From assembly GCA_031290985.1 (NCBI GenBank), contig JARLJW010000107.1:62001-126000 (forward strand): a stretch of 64,000 nucleotides of DNA, given 5' to 3'. Source of the stretch: Verrucomicrobiia bacterium (GTDB lineage: Bacteria > Verrucomicrobiota > Verrucomicrobiia > Limisphaerales > UBA11358). Shown one piece after another: positions 1 through 10,141 of this stretch. Both the position numbers and the translations under genes were made by a program. Below the pieces are notes generated by a model. The model had not been told where the DNA came from. It did not search any database and saw only the letters and a program-made list of their open reading frames with translations. The first letter of the stretch is position 1. The number at the start of each line of letters is the position of its first letter.

Positions 1-576
1 CAAAGCCAGTTCGGTGTCGTCCAGAATGGATTGGCGCTCACCGGCCAGCGCGAGCGAGTTCAGGGCGATCACCAGGTGGGGGCGCAGCATCTCCAAGATG
101 GCGCGATCCCGCTCGGTATAATCGCTCCGCTGGCGCGCCAGGGCAAAGGCCGTAATCCGGTCGGGTTCGAGTTTGATGGTCGCGGCAATTTGGTATTCCA
201 CCCCCATGTGCCGGTAGACATCCTGATACAATTCCAGCCGGTGGAAGTCTTCCTGGGCCAAAAAATCGGAGATTTTATGCACCGGAAAATCATCCGCCTG
301 CATCTGGCCAATGATGAGCGGGTGTTGATGCGCCACCGCCGCAAAGCGGCTGAGGAACAGTTGCAAGGTCTCGGCGGATTCAGGCTTGAGGATGGCGAGC
401 GTTTTTTCCGGACGCAGCAGGTCCACTTCGTTGTAAGAACGCCAGTCGGAGGGGATCAGTTTGGGCAGCGCCGTGTCCAACAGCCACGAATGGAGGGTCG
501 CGAGGTCGCGAAAGGCATGCAGTTCGCGAATGCACCCGAGCAACAATTCATAATCGGCGATGGAAAGCAGACTCAT
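1..576 (-). CDS. LuxR-type regulator, N-terminal part (cut by window edge)
   Basis: The reading frame starts at an ATG at 576 and runs off the left edge, giving 192 residues without a stop. It begins MSLLSIADYELLLG and continues with a GAF-like sensory region. I recognise this N-terminal layout from Verrucomicrobia helix-turn-helix regulators of the LuxR type, whose DNA-binding domain lies at the C-terminus; that part would be outside the window, so the family call is an inference. A long plus-strand frame over the same bases is rich in Gln, His and Arg and is taken as a shadow. A perfect inverted repeat lies about 45 bp upstream of the start and could be its operator. The ligand is not predictable from what is visible. 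Confidence 0.6.
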   Translation of the reverse strand, partial: MSLLSIADYELLLGCIRELHAFRDLATLHSWLLDTALPKLIPSDWRSYNEVDLLRPEKTLAILKPESAETLQLFLSRFAAVAHQHPLIIGQMQADDFPVHKISDFLAQEDFHRLELYQDVYRHMGVEYQIAATIKLEPDRITAFALARQRSDYTERDRAILEMLRPHLVIALNSLALAGERQSILDDTELAL

Positions 577-620
577 GCTCCGGCCGCCAAATTGCCACCC
601 GAGCCAATATTTGCAATCAA

Positions 621-640
621 AATACGCACTTATGCGTATT
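621..640. promoter_or_regulatory. Inverted repeat, candidate operator
   Basis: AATACGCA-CTTA-TGCGTATT is a perfect inverted repeat with 8-bp arms and a 4-bp spacer. It lies 45 bp upstream of the LuxR-type gene and about 215 bp upstream of the divergent GloVer gene. Its size and symmetry fit a dimeric regulator site. Regulation of either gene is inferred. Confidence 0.45.
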
Positions 641-854
641 GTAATGTTTTCTAAAACTTGTAGAATGTTGACCTGATTGCACCGCCTGATTGAAACGTTA
701 AAGGATTCGTTTGATCCAACGGTGCCCCATCGAGGTTGACACACGAAAGGATAGGATCATGCCGCCAAATTTTGCTTGCAACGAGCGGACAGCATATGCA
801 AATCTCATACTAGAGGTATAAAATATCAGTAAATCTTCAGAATAAAGGATATTC

Positions 855-2555
855 ATGAACCGCCTCGCGAAATTTTTTCTGCCGTTGCTGGCCGGCTGGT
901 CAATCACCCTGACCGCTCACGCCCAAACCGGCGCCATCATTCCCATTTTCTCCTTCTCCGGCGGCATCACCAACGGCGCCGCCCCCGAAGGAAACCTGGT
1001 TCTCGGCCCGGACGGCAGCTTTTATGGCACCACGGAAGGCGGTGGCACCACCAACAATTACGGAACCATTTTCAAAATTACGACCAATGGCGTCTTGACG
1101 ACGCTCGTCACCTTCAAGGGCACCAACGGAGTTAATCCGCTCGCCGGCTTGACCCTGGCCCCGGACGGCAATTTTTATGGCACCACCGAATATGGAGGCA
1201 CTAATTTCGGTGTTTCAACCATTAGCGCCGGCCTGGGCGGTGGCTCGATATTCCGTCTGACGACCAACGGTACGTTGACCACCTTGGCAACATTCGCCGT
1301 GACGAATGGGCAAAGCCCCCACGCTGGCTTGACCTGGGGTCCGGGCGGCCTTTTTTACGGCACCACGGCCGGCGGCGGCCCCTTCGGTGATGGCACCATC
1401 TTCAGCGTAACGACCAGCGGAACCTTGACGATGCTCACCAATTTTAACAACGCCAACGGGAACGCTCCCGTCGCCGGTTTGACGGTGGGCCCGGATGGGA
1501 ATCTTTATGGCACCGCCGGATCAGGCGGTGCCAATAGCGTCGGCACTCTGTTTAAAGTAACGCCAACCGGAATGTTGACGACCCTGTATAATTTTGGCGC
1601 CAACAACACAAATGGCTCGGCCCCGCAAACCACGCTGACGCTTGGCCCCGACGGAAACCTTTACGGCGGGACGCTGAACAGCGGCGTGACTTTATATCTC
1701 ATCAGCCCGCCCTCAAACTATATTCACATACCATCAGGAAGCGGCACCCTTTTTACGGTTACCACCAATGGCGCTCTGACCACGTTGGTTAATTTTGATG
1801 TCAGTAACGGTGGATACCCCATCGGCAACATGACCTTGGGCCCGGACGGTGTTTTCTACGGCACCACCGAATCTGGCGACAACGGCGGCGGCTTCCAAAT
1901 GGGCATCCTTTACAGTCTCACGACCAACGGAATTTTTACCGTGCTGGCCGAATTCAACGGCTCGAATGGCGCTTTTCCATTATCGGGTCTGACGCTCGGC
2001 CCGGATAATAATTTCTATGGCGGAAACACTGGCGGCGGCGCCCATGGAAACGGGACCATATACAAACTTGGCCTGTCGCCCATTTTCATTTCCAATCCCG
2101 CCAGCCAATCCGTGATCATCGGCAATCCCGCCACTTTCAGTTCCCGGATGTTTGGCACCGCCCCGTTTGCTTTTCAATGGTTGTCCAACAGCGTTCCCAT
2201 GGCGGGTGCGGCCGGCGGTTCGTTGAACCTGCCCCGGGTTTTCTATCAGGAGAACAACGCCCAATTCCAAGTGGCGGTGACGAATTCCTACGGCAGCGCC
2301 ACCAGCCAGGTGGCCACCTTGAGCGTGGTGCTGCAGCCGAACTGTGCCGGCGTGGTCAACCTCGGTGGCACCAATTTCAACGTGGTGGTCGGCAGTTATC
2401 CCAGTAGCGCGAACCATCTATGGGCCACCACGAATCTGCTTTCAGCCTGGCAGCCGATCGCCCCCATCACCACCGATGCCAACGGCATGGGCCAATATCT
2501 CGATACAGATACGACGAACAGCCCGGCGAAGTTTTACCGGCTGTCGAATCCGTGA
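855..2555 (+). CDS. GloVer tandem-repeat secreted protein with Ig-like domain
   Basis: A 566-residue exported protein. Residues 1-23 form a signal peptide ending AHA-Q. Residues about 25-410 contain seven units built on LTLGPDGNFYGTT followed by a GTIFK-TTNG-LTTL pattern, the uncharacterised GloVer repeat (TIGR03803-type) of Gloeobacter and Verrucomicrobia. An Ig-like domain follows at about 415-490, then a C-terminal module ending in KFYRLSNP that resembles the usual end of secreted Verrucomicrobia proteins. The start has AAAGGAT just upstream. The repeats probably fold as a beta-propeller or solenoid on the cell surface; no catalytic residues are evident. The next gene is a much larger paralogue. 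Confidence 0.9.
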   Translation: MNRLAKFFLPLLAGWSITLTAHAQTGAIIPIFSFSGGITNGAAPEGNLVLGPDGSFYGTTEGGGTTNNYGTIFKITTNGVLTTLVTFKGTNGVNPLAGLTLAPDGNFYGTTEYGGTNFGVSTISAGLGGGSIFRLTTNGTLTTLATFAVTNGQSPHAGLTWGPGGLFYGTTAGGGPFGDGTIFSVTTSGTLTMLTNFNNANGNAPVAGLTVGPDGNLYGTAGSGGANSVGTLFKVTPTGMLTTLYNFGANNTNGSAPQTTLTLGPDGNLYGGTLNSGVTLYLISPPSNYIHIPSGSGTLFTVTTNGALTTLVNFDVSNGGYPIGNMTLGPDGVFYGTTESGDNGGGFQMGILYSLTTNGIFTVLAEFNGSNGAFPLSGLTLGPDNNFYGGNTGGGAHGNGTIYKLGLSPIFISNPASQSVIIGNPATFSSRMFGTAPFAFQWLSNSVPMAGAAGGSLNLPRVFYQENNAQFQVAVTNSYGSATSQVATLSVVLQPNCAGVVNLGGTNFNVVVGSYPSSANHLWATTNLLSAWQPIAPITTDANGMGQYLDTDTTNSPAKFYRLSNP

Positions 2556-2648
2556 TCGGAAGCGCCCGCCCCGATGATACAAGTTCGGGACGCTGGCAGA
2601 AGGAAAGTTTGGTCCGGTCCGAAGATGTAAATTCAACAATGTGTCATT

Positions 2649-5600
2649 ATGAACCGTCTAACCACGCTTGGTTTGTTGGTTTGTGCCGTATTCGCATGTG
2701 TTCCGAAGGTGGACGCCCAGCCGGTTACGACGCTTTATTCTTTCGTCCGGGGTCCGCTCAATCCGTACGCAAGTTTGACGCTGGGCAACGACGGCAATTT
2801 CTACGGCACGACCGCCGCGGGCGGGAAAAACCTCGGCGGCACCGTGTTCCGGATGGCGACCAACGGGGCGCTCACCACGCTGTACCAGTTCAATGGCTAT
2901 CCTGCCGGCTCAGCTCCGCGCGCTGATTTGACACTGGGGTTTGACGGCTTTTTTTATGGGACCACCAGCACCGGCGGCACCAATCTTTCTGGAACCGACA
3001 GTGGCGGCGTGGTTTTCCGGATGACCACCAACGGCCTCCCGACCACGGTGGTCAATTTTAATGGCACCAATGGCGGATCTCCTCAAGCGGCCGTGATCCT
3101 GGGGCCGGATGGATTTTATTACGGCACCACGCGAAATGGCAGCACCAACGGCAACGGCACTGTCTTCAAGGTTTCAACCAACGGCATCCTGACCACCCTG
3201 GTCTATTTCAACGGCGCGAATGGCGCCAATCCTGTCTCCTGCCTGACCTTGGCGCCCGGCGGCACTTTTTATGGCACAACCAAGGCCGGCGGACAATTTG
3301 GTGGCGGCACCGCGTTCAAGCTTACCACCAACGGGGATTTCACGACGTTGCACAATTTTGAAGAGCAGACCGTCTTGAGCGGTACTGAGCAAAACACCGA
3401 GGGGGCCGCGCCGGACGGAAGGATGGCGCTGGGACCGGATGGCAATCTGTATGGCACGACGTTGTTCCCGGGCTCGGCTTTTCAAATGACGACCAATGGT
3501 GTGGTGACGACCTTGTATAATTTTGACGTTCCCACCAGCGGCACGAATGGCGAGTTCCCATACTCCGGGTTGACGCTGGGGCCGGACGGCAATTTCTACG
3601 GCACCACCTCCCAAGGGGGCACCAATGGCACCGGAACCATATTTCAGGTCTCCACCAACGGCATCCTGGCCACCCTCAATCGCCTCCCTGGGATCCAGTA
3701 CCAGTACGTCACCAACTCCCAAAATTTTGTGTTGATTTACTACAGCACCAACAATTTTGCCACGTCCACTTTTGCCGGCACCACCGGCTCCCGGTTCTTG
3801 AACGGTGTCCTGACTTTCTTGTACAGTTTTTCCGCGCTGACCAATTCCGATAACAGTGACGGCGCCGATCCGGAGTCTGGTCTGACTGTGGGTCCGGACG
3901 GTCAACTTTACGGCACCACCGTCGGCGGCGGCACCAACGGGGCGGGCACGGTGTTCAAGATCAGCACCAACGGAACATTTACCGCGCTGGCCAGCTTCGC
4001 CGGGAACACCGGATACAATCCCTATGCCGGTGTGACACCGGGACCGGGCGGGAGCCTCTACGGCGTTGTTAAATCCGGCGGCACCACCGGCTACGGCACC
4101 GCGTACAAGGTAAGTTCCGGCGGCCAGTTCACCTTGTTGGACAACTTCAGCTATTTTACGACTGGTGCCAATCCGCAGGCCAGCCTGATCCAGGGACCAA
4201 ACGGGAACTTCTATGGCACCGCATCGGGCGGCGGCACCAACCTGCTCCAGACGGGACCCAGCTCATATCAGGCCGAGTCCTTCGGCACTGTGTTTGAGTT
4301 GGCGACCAATGGCGCTTTGACAATGCTGGCCTATTTCGCCGGCACCAACGGGGCCAATCCGTATGGTCGCCTGGCCATTGGACTCGATGGCAACTTCTAC
4401 GGCACCACCGCCTACGGCGGCCTCAGCAATAATGGGGTGGTTTTTCAGTTGTTGACCAATGGCACGTTGACCGCCCTGACCAACTTTACCGGTGTCAACG
4501 GCGCCAATCCCTACGAGGGTTTGACGCTGGGTCCGGACGGGAATTTCTATGGCACGACGGAAGCCGGCGGGAGCAGCAATAACGGCACGGTGTTTCAAGT
4601 GACCCCGGCCGGGGCGTTGAAGACGTTGGTTTATTTTGATGGCACCAACGGAGCGAATCCCAACGACGCACTGGTGCTTGGGCGGGATGGCAACCTCTAC
4701 GGAACCACCTATACCACCACGCCGGACAGTGGCGGCACCTTGTTCCGGGTCACACCCGGTGGAACGTTCACAAGCTTGTACAGTTTTGTCAGAACCAACT
4801 TTGTGTTTACCCACGGCCAGCATCCGGTGGGCGGTCTGGCGCAGGGACCGGACGGCTGTTTATATGGCACCACGTCCCTGGGCGGCGTCAACAACGGTTC
4901 CGGGGGCACCCTCTTCAAGATCACGACCAACGGCACGCTGACCACGCTGTACAGCTTTCTCATCCCCAACGGCAGCGCTCCCTTTGCCACGCTGACGCTG
5001 CAGACCAACAGTCATTTCATTAATTTCTACGGCACCACCCTGGGAGATGGCGGTGACCACCCCGGAACCGTCTACCGCGTCAACCTGACCACCAGTTACG
5101 CCATCGCCGAGAACACCGCACAAACATTTTCGCCGCTGACCAATGAAGTGGTTTGGACCACCGGCGGGTCGTTGGGGCTGCTGACCGCCGTGGCCACCAA
5201 CGGCACGGCACAAATCAGCGGGCCGGACATCGGGTTCACCCCCGCGACGAATTTTACGGGCACGGCGACGATCAGTTACACCGTCACCGACAACGCGGGC
5301 GGGACCAATGCCAGCTTCATCACGATCCTGGTCACGAACATCCCGCCCGCGGCGAATCCGGATTTTTATACGGTCGCGGAGAACAGCGCTGCGAATGTGT
5401 TCAGCCCGCTGGTGAACGACCTGCCCAACACCAGCGGTGGGGTGTTGAGCTTGGTAAGCGTGAGCGCCACGAACGGCACCGCAGTCATCAGCGGCACCAA
5501 CATCCTTTTCACGCCGACGTTGAACTTCACGGGAACCGCCACCATTGGCTACGTCATTACCGACAATATTGGCGGCACCAACACCTCCCTGATCACGGTC

Positions 5601-7886
5601 ACCGTGGCCAATTCCTCCGTGGATTTGAGTTTGAGCGCCACGGAGTCGCCGAATCCGATCAACGCTTCGAATTTGTTGACTTATACTTTCATCGTCAGCA
5701 ACGCCGGGCCGGCCACGGCCACGGACGTGACCGTGAGCAACCAGCTTTTCACGGCGGGTTCCCAGTTTACTTTTAATTCAGCCACGGGCGGCGGCACGCC
5801 CACCAACGGCATCCTGCTGATAAATCTCGGTTCGCTTGCCCCCGGCGCGACCAACGTGGCGCAAATGACCGCTTATGTCCGCACGGGAGTCCAGAGCATC
5901 AGCTACTTCACCAACACCTTTCAAGTTTATGCAGATCAGGCCGATCCGTCGCCCGCCAATAATTTCGCCACGGTGACGGTTGAAGCCACCAACGCCGCCG
6001 TCGCCTTTTTCACCAGCAGCACGGCGGAGTATGACACGACCAACACGACGACCGTGAGCCAGCAGGTGACGAATTACACGACGGAACTGATCGCCAAACT
6101 GCCGGATGGAACGGTGGTGTATGACCAGACCTTCACCGCCGCTTTCTCGAATGTGACGGTGCAAGCAGCCATCGCCACCGCCGCCGTGGATCTGACCAAC
6201 GCCGGTGCGTCGGCCTACACCGGTCCGGCCCAGTCCAGCTTTTTGAAAACGACAAACAATTCATCCGCCACCGTCAACGGCGGCACGAACATCAATGTGA
6301 TTGTCGGCGTAAAGCAATGGGTCGGGCCGGTCACGTTTGCCGGGGGCGACTTCGGCGTGGTCACGGGCTACACATTTGATGCGGTCATCACCAACTACGC
6401 CATTCCCACCGGCGGAAATCCGCAAACCACTACGCTGACTGCCGGCGAGACGGATACTGACACGCGGGTTTTGAGCCTCTTTGACTTTTTACAGACGACG
6501 ACCAACACGGTCACCTATGCAAATTCGTCGGTCTATGTGATGACCGGCATCGTCGCCCAGGCGGATTTGAAATTGACCGCCAGCGCCGCGCCGGAGCCGG
6601 TCGGTGTAAACAGCAATCTGGTCTATTCCCTTGTCATCACCAACGGGGGGCCCTCGGCTGCCGCCGGCTTGGTGGTGAGCAACCAGCTTCCCGCCGGCAT
6701 CACGTTTGTATCCGCAACCGGCGGAGCCACGCCGTCCGGCGGCGTGTTGCTCCTCAACCTCGGTTCCCTCGCCATCGGCGCAGTCACCAACGTGCAAGTC
6801 ATCGTGCAGCCAACCTTGGCGGGCAGGCTCACCAATCTGTTTCAACTCTTCGCCAGCACAACCGATCCCGTCCTGACGAATAATTTCGCCCCGGTCATCA
6901 GCACCGTGACCAATGTGACGATTGTTCCGCCGCCGGTTGACGTGGCCGTAAGCATTACTTCCGCGCCGAACCCCGTCGCCGTGGGCGCGCCGCTCACTTA
7001 CTCGCTGACGGTCACCAACAACAGCCTCACCACCGCCAACGGCGTCACCGTTAGCAACACCCTGCCGCCAAACGTCACCTTCAATTCCGCCCTGCCCAGC
7101 CAAGGCTCGGCCACCAACCAGTCCGGCATCGTGATGTACTCCGTCGGCAGCCTGCCGAACGGCACCGCCGCCACCCTCGCCATTGTCGTCATCCCCAACG
7201 CCGCGGGCCTGCTCACCAACATCGCCACTGCCTCCAGCACCCAGACCGATTCGCAGCCCGCCAATAACCGCGCCACAAATATCACCACCGTCGTCAACGG
7301 AGCCATCACCAACCTGGTGCTGACGGTGCTTTCCGGCATCACGTTGAACCCACAGACCGGCTTGTTTGAGCAGCGCATCCAAGTATCGAACGGCGGACCC
7401 GCCACGCCGTCATCAGTGCTCGTGCTGATCTCCGGACTGGCCGCGAACGCGCATCTGTATAACGCCACCGGCACCACCAACGGCACGCCCTACGTCCAAA
7501 GCAGTTCGCCACTGGGCGTCGGTTCCAACATAGTTTTTCTGCTCGAATATTACGTCCCCACCCGCGTTGCACCGGCCAACTTGACCCTCACCGTGCAAGC
7601 CGGCCCGGTCATGATTCCGCCCGTGATCAACGGCACCATTCTCAACATCGACCGCACCATCGTCCGGGATGATGGCAGCGTGCTCGTGGAGTTCAGCACC
7701 GTGCCCGGCCAGATTTATACCGTCCAATACAGCAGCGACATGATCACCTGGCGCACCGCCGTGCCTGCCATCACCGCCCCGACCAGCCGCGTCCAGTGGA
7801 TCGATGCCGGACCACCCAAGACGGACAGCAACCCCGCCGGCCAGCCCGCGCGCTATTACCGCGCCGTCCTGCTGCCCGCCCACTGA
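2649..7886 (+). CDS. Giant GloVer-repeat surface protein with DUF11 domains
   Basis: A 1745-residue secreted protein with a signal peptide ending VDA-Q. I count about 14 GloVer units over residues 25-810, twice the number in the upstream paralogue. Two cadherin-like or Ig-like modules follow (around 815-1000, each with a FTP-NFTGTATI-Y pattern). Three DUF11-type modules start VDLSLSATESPNP, ADLKLTASAAPEP and VDVAVSITSAPNP. An unrecognised segment of about 180 residues sits between the first two DUF11 modules. The C-terminus (IYTVQYSSD...ARYYRAVL) is the type shared by many secreted Verrucomicrobia proteins. It is probably an adhesin or structural surface protein; the role is inferred. It lies 93 bp after the first GloVer gene and just before a beta-barrel gene. 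Confidence 0.9.
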   Translation: MNRLTTLGLLVCAVFACVPKVDAQPVTTLYSFVRGPLNPYASLTLGNDGNFYGTTAAGGKNLGGTVFRMATNGALTTLYQFNGYPAGSAPRADLTLGFDGFFYGTTSTGGTNLSGTDSGGVVFRMTTNGLPTTVVNFNGTNGGSPQAAVILGPDGFYYGTTRNGSTNGNGTVFKVSTNGILTTLVYFNGANGANPVSCLTLAPGGTFYGTTKAGGQFGGGTAFKLTTNGDFTTLHNFEEQTVLSGTEQNTEGAAPDGRMALGPDGNLYGTTLFPGSAFQMTTNGVVTTLYNFDVPTSGTNGEFPYSGLTLGPDGNFYGTTSQGGTNGTGTIFQVSTNGILATLNRLPGIQYQYVTNSQNFVLIYYSTNNFATSTFAGTTGSRFLNGVLTFLYSFSALTNSDNSDGADPESGLTVGPDGQLYGTTVGGGTNGAGTVFKISTNGTFTALASFAGNTGYNPYAGVTPGPGGSLYGVVKSGGTTGYGTAYKVSSGGQFTLLDNFSYFTTGANPQASLIQGPNGNFYGTASGGGTNLLQTGPSSYQAESFGTVFELATNGALTMLAYFAGTNGANPYGRLAIGLDGNFYGTTAYGGLSNNGVVFQLLTNGTLTALTNFTGVNGANPYEGLTLGPDGNFYGTTEAGGSSNNGTVFQVTPAGALKTLVYFDGTNGANPNDALVLGRDGNLYGTTYTTTPDSGGTLFRVTPGGTFTSLYSFVRTNFVFTHGQHPVGGLAQGPDGCLYGTTSLGGVNNGSGGTLFKITTNGTLTTLYSFLIPNGSAPFATLTLQTNSHFINFYGTTLGDGGDHPGTVYRVNLTTSYAIAENTAQTFSPLTNEVVWTTGGSLGLLTAVATNGTAQISGPDIGFTPATNFTGTATISYTVTDNAGGTNASFITILVTNIPPAANPDFYTVAENSAANVFSPLVNDLPNTSGGVLSLVSVSATNGTAVISGTNILFTPTLNFTGTATIGYVITDNIGGTNTSLITVTVANSSVDLSLSATESPNPINASNLLTYTFIVSNAGPATATDVTVSNQLFTAGSQFTFNSATGGGTPTNGILLINLGSLAPGATNVAQMTAYVRTGVQSISYFTNTFQVYADQADPSPANNFATVTVEATNAAVAFFTSSTAEYDTTNTTTVSQQVTNYTTELIAKLPDGTVVYDQTFTAAFSNVTVQAAIATAAVDLTNAGASAYTGPAQSSFLKTTNNSSATVNGGTNINVIVGVKQWVGPVTFAGGDFGVVTGYTFDAVITNYAIPTGGNPQTTTLTAGETDTDTRVLSLFDFLQTTTNTVTYANSSVYVMTGIVAQADLKLTASAAPEPVGVNSNLVYSLVITNGGPSAAAGLVVSNQLPAGITFVSATGGATPSGGVLLLNLGSLAIGAVTNVQVIVQPTLAGRLTNLFQLFASTTDPVLTNNFAPVISTVTNVTIVPPPVDVAVSITSAPNPVAVGAPLTYSLTVTNNSLTTANGVTVSNTLPPNVTFNSALPSQGSATNQSGIVMYSVGSLPNGTAATLAIVVIPNAAGLLTNIATASSTQTDSQPANNRATNITTVVNGAITNLVLTVLSGITLNPQTGLFEQRIQVSNGGPATPSSVLVLISGLAANAHLYNATGTTNGTPYVQSSSPLGVGSNIVFLLEYYVPTRVAPANLTLTVQAGPVMIPPVINGTILNIDRTIVRDDGSVLVEFSTVPGQIYTVQYSSDMITWRTAVPAITAPTSRVQWIDAGPPKTDSNPAGQPARYYRAVLLPAH

Positions 7887-7900
7887 CATCGAACCCCGCC

Positions 7901-8917
7901 ATGAAAAAATCTTTCATCCCCTTGACCCTGGCGCTGACGTCCGGCTCGTGCCTCACCAGCCTGCACGCTGATGAAACCACCGCGAATCATTCCAGTTGGT
8001 TTTCACTCGGCCCGCAATTCGGTTTGAAGCTCAACGCGCGTTTCAATCATCTGGGCAATCTGGGTTCCACTTCGCCCGGACCCGGCACCGGCGGCGGCCT
8101 GGACCGGACCTACAACGACGGCTTTGTGAAAGTCGACAGCTCCGGCAACGCCGGCGGCCAGACTTGGAACTGGGGTTATCAGAACGCCTCACAGGTGCAG
8201 AGCGGCAACATCGTAATGCACGCCACCTCGCCGGTGAACGGCACGCTCAATGACAACGACGATCCGCAGACGGGCTTCGACCTCGCCTTCGGTCATGATT
8301 TCGGCAGCGCCCCGGGCGGCAAGTGGGGCTTGCAGGCTGCGTTTGATTTCGCCACCGTGGCGATCCACGAACACCAGTCCTTCGCCGGTTCCAGCACGCT
8401 CATCAGCGATGCCTTTTCCCTCAATGGCCAACCCGCGCCCGATGCGCCCTACACCGGCAGTTTCGGCGGACCCGGCCAGTTGCTGGGCGACTCCCCGACG
8501 CGTAGCACCGTGGCGGCACCAATGCTCATCACCGGGCAACACACGCTGGACGCGCAGGTCTACGTCCTGCGCGCCGGGCCATACTACGAATTCAATTTCA
8601 GCCGGCGCTGGTCGGGGCGGCTTGGTGCGGGCCTGGCGCTGGGCGTCGCGGACATGAAGTATTCGTTCAACGAAACGGTTTATTTCGGCGGCGGATCAAC
8701 CGTCAACAATGCCGGCTCCAGTGAAGGCGCGGAGTTCCAGGCCGGCGCTTATCTCGAAGGCAGGGTGCTCTACGCCCTGACCAGTCAGATGAGCCTCTTC
8801 GCCGGGGCGCAATATGAATATCTCGGCACCTTCTCCCACAATGCCGGCAACGAACAAGCGCAGCTCGACATGAACTGCGGCGTCTACGTCCTCTTCGGCG
8901 TGCAATGGAGTTTTTGA
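7901..8917 (+). CDS. Outer-membrane beta-barrel-like protein
   Basis: A 338-residue exported protein. The start MKKSFIPLTLALTSGS gives a clean signal peptide cleaved near LHA-D; upstream in-frame sequence is Arg/Pro-rich and is excluded. The mature protein alternates polar and aromatic or Gly residues, has strand-like stretches such as LDAQVYVLRAGPYYEFNF and LYALTSQMSLFAGAQYEY, and ends in aromatic Phe (VQWSF), as outer-membrane barrels usually do. It begins 14 bp after the giant GloVer gene, so the two are probably co-transcribed. It could support that protein at the outer membrane, or be an independent porin-like protein. Confidence 0.7.
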   Translation: MKKSFIPLTLALTSGSCLTSLHADETTANHSSWFSLGPQFGLKLNARFNHLGNLGSTSPGPGTGGGLDRTYNDGFVKVDSSGNAGGQTWNWGYQNASQVQSGNIVMHATSPVNGTLNDNDDPQTGFDLAFGHDFGSAPGGKWGLQAAFDFATVAIHEHQSFAGSSTLISDAFSLNGQPAPDAPYTGSFGGPGQLLGDSPTRSTVAAPMLITGQHTLDAQVYVLRAGPYYEFNFSRRWSGRLGAGLALGVADMKYSFNETVYFGGGSTVNNAGSSEGAEFQAGAYLEGRVLYALTSQMSLFAGAQYEYLGTFSHNAGNEQAQLDMNCGVYVLFGVQWSF

Positions 8918-9027
8918 ACCGGCTTCTGCAATCAGCTTAAACCCGCGACAGGTGGATAGATGCTGCCTGCCCGCGTGTCGTCTGAACCTCGACCGCTCCC
9001 GCGCCCAATTCGCCAACTCAGCATTGG

Positions 9028-10020
9028 TCACCCCGCCAAAACCGTCTCAATCGCCGCCAGTTCCTCCCCCGAGAAATTCAAATTCTTCACCGCCCCCACG
9101 CAATCATCCACCTGCTGCACCTTGCTCGCGCCAATCAACGCGCTCGTCACCACCTTGTGCCGCAGCACCCACGCCAGCGCCATCTGCGCCAGCGTCTGCC
9201 CGCGCGCTTGCGCCAGGTCGTTCAGCTTCCGCGTCTTCGCCAGCACCGCCTCCGTGATGTCCGCCGGCCGCAGAAAACGCTGGTCATGACCCGCCCGCGA
9301 ATCTGCCGGGATGCCCTTGAAATAGCGATCCGTCAAAACCCCCTTCGCCAGCGGCGAAAACACCGTGCAACCGATCCCCTCCGCCTCCAGCGTCGCCAGC
9401 AACTGCGGCTCCACCCAGCGGTCCAGCATCGAATATCGCGGCTGATGGATCAGACACGGCGTCCCCAGCTCGCGCAACAGCTTCGCCGCGCGCGCCGTGT
9501 CTTCCGGCCCGTAATTGGAAATCCCCGCGTAGATCGCCTTGCCGCTGCGCACCGCGTGCGCCAGCGCCCCCATGGTCTCCTCCAGCGGCGTGTCGGGGTC
9601 CGGACGATGCGAATAAAAAATGTCCACATGCGGAATCCCCATGCGCTTGAGCGACTGGTCCAACGACGACAATAGATATTTCCGCGACCCCCATTCGCCA
9701 TACGGCCCCGGCCACATGTAATAACCCGCCTTCGTCGTGATCACCAGTTCATCGCGCCACTTGCCCAGGCTCTCGCGCAAGATGCGTCCGAACGTCTCCT
9801 CCGCCGCCCCGTCCGGCGGCCCGTAATTGTTCGCCAGGTCAAAACACGTGATGCCCAGGTCAAACGCGCGCAGCGCGATCGCCCGCGCATTCTCATACGA
9901 ATCCTTCGCGCCAAAATTATGCCACAAGCCGAGCGAAATCAGCGGCAGCTTCAGGCCGGACCGACCGCAATTGCGGTAAAAGTCCTTGGAATCGTAACGG
10001 GTTGTTGCAGGTGAATACAT
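9028..10020 (-). CDS. Aldo/keto reductase (YghZ-like)
   Basis: A 330-residue NADPH-dependent oxidoreductase of the aldo/keto reductase family, probably of the YghZ/L-glyceraldehyde-3-phosphate reductase branch. Supporting motifs are GLKLPLISLGLWHNFG, the Asp of CFDLANNYGP with its Tyr, the catalytic Lys of VITTKAGYYMWPGPYGEWGS and the His of DIFYSHRPDP. The C-terminal ALIGASK is the NADP-binding loop of the family. Length is normal. The gene stands alone, convergent with the beta-barrel gene. The natural substrate is unknown; detoxification of reactive aldehydes is the usual proposal for this branch. Confidence 0.92.
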   Translation of the reverse strand: MYSPATTRYDSKDFYRNCGRSGLKLPLISLGLWHNFGAKDSYENARAIALRAFDLGITCFDLANNYGPPDGAAEETFGRILRESLGKWRDELVITTKAGYYMWPGPYGEWGSRKYLLSSLDQSLKRMGIPHVDIFYSHRPDPDTPLEETMGALAHAVRSGKAIYAGISNYGPEDTARAAKLLRELGTPCLIHQPRYSMLDRWVEPQLLATLEAEGIGCTVFSPLAKGVLTDRYFKGIPADSRAGHDQRFLRPADITEAVLAKTRKLNDLAQARGQTLAQMALAWVLRHKVVTSALIGASKVQQVDDCVGAVKNLNFSGEELAAIETVLAG

Positions 10021-10141
10021 AATGTTTTAAAGAGTATTCACATCTATGAATTGGATGTCGAGCGGACAGAATGGCCACCAAGCATGCCAAGCAATGTTCT
10101 GTTTCTGGCGTCATCCATCCACCAACCCTCGCTCCCTTGGC

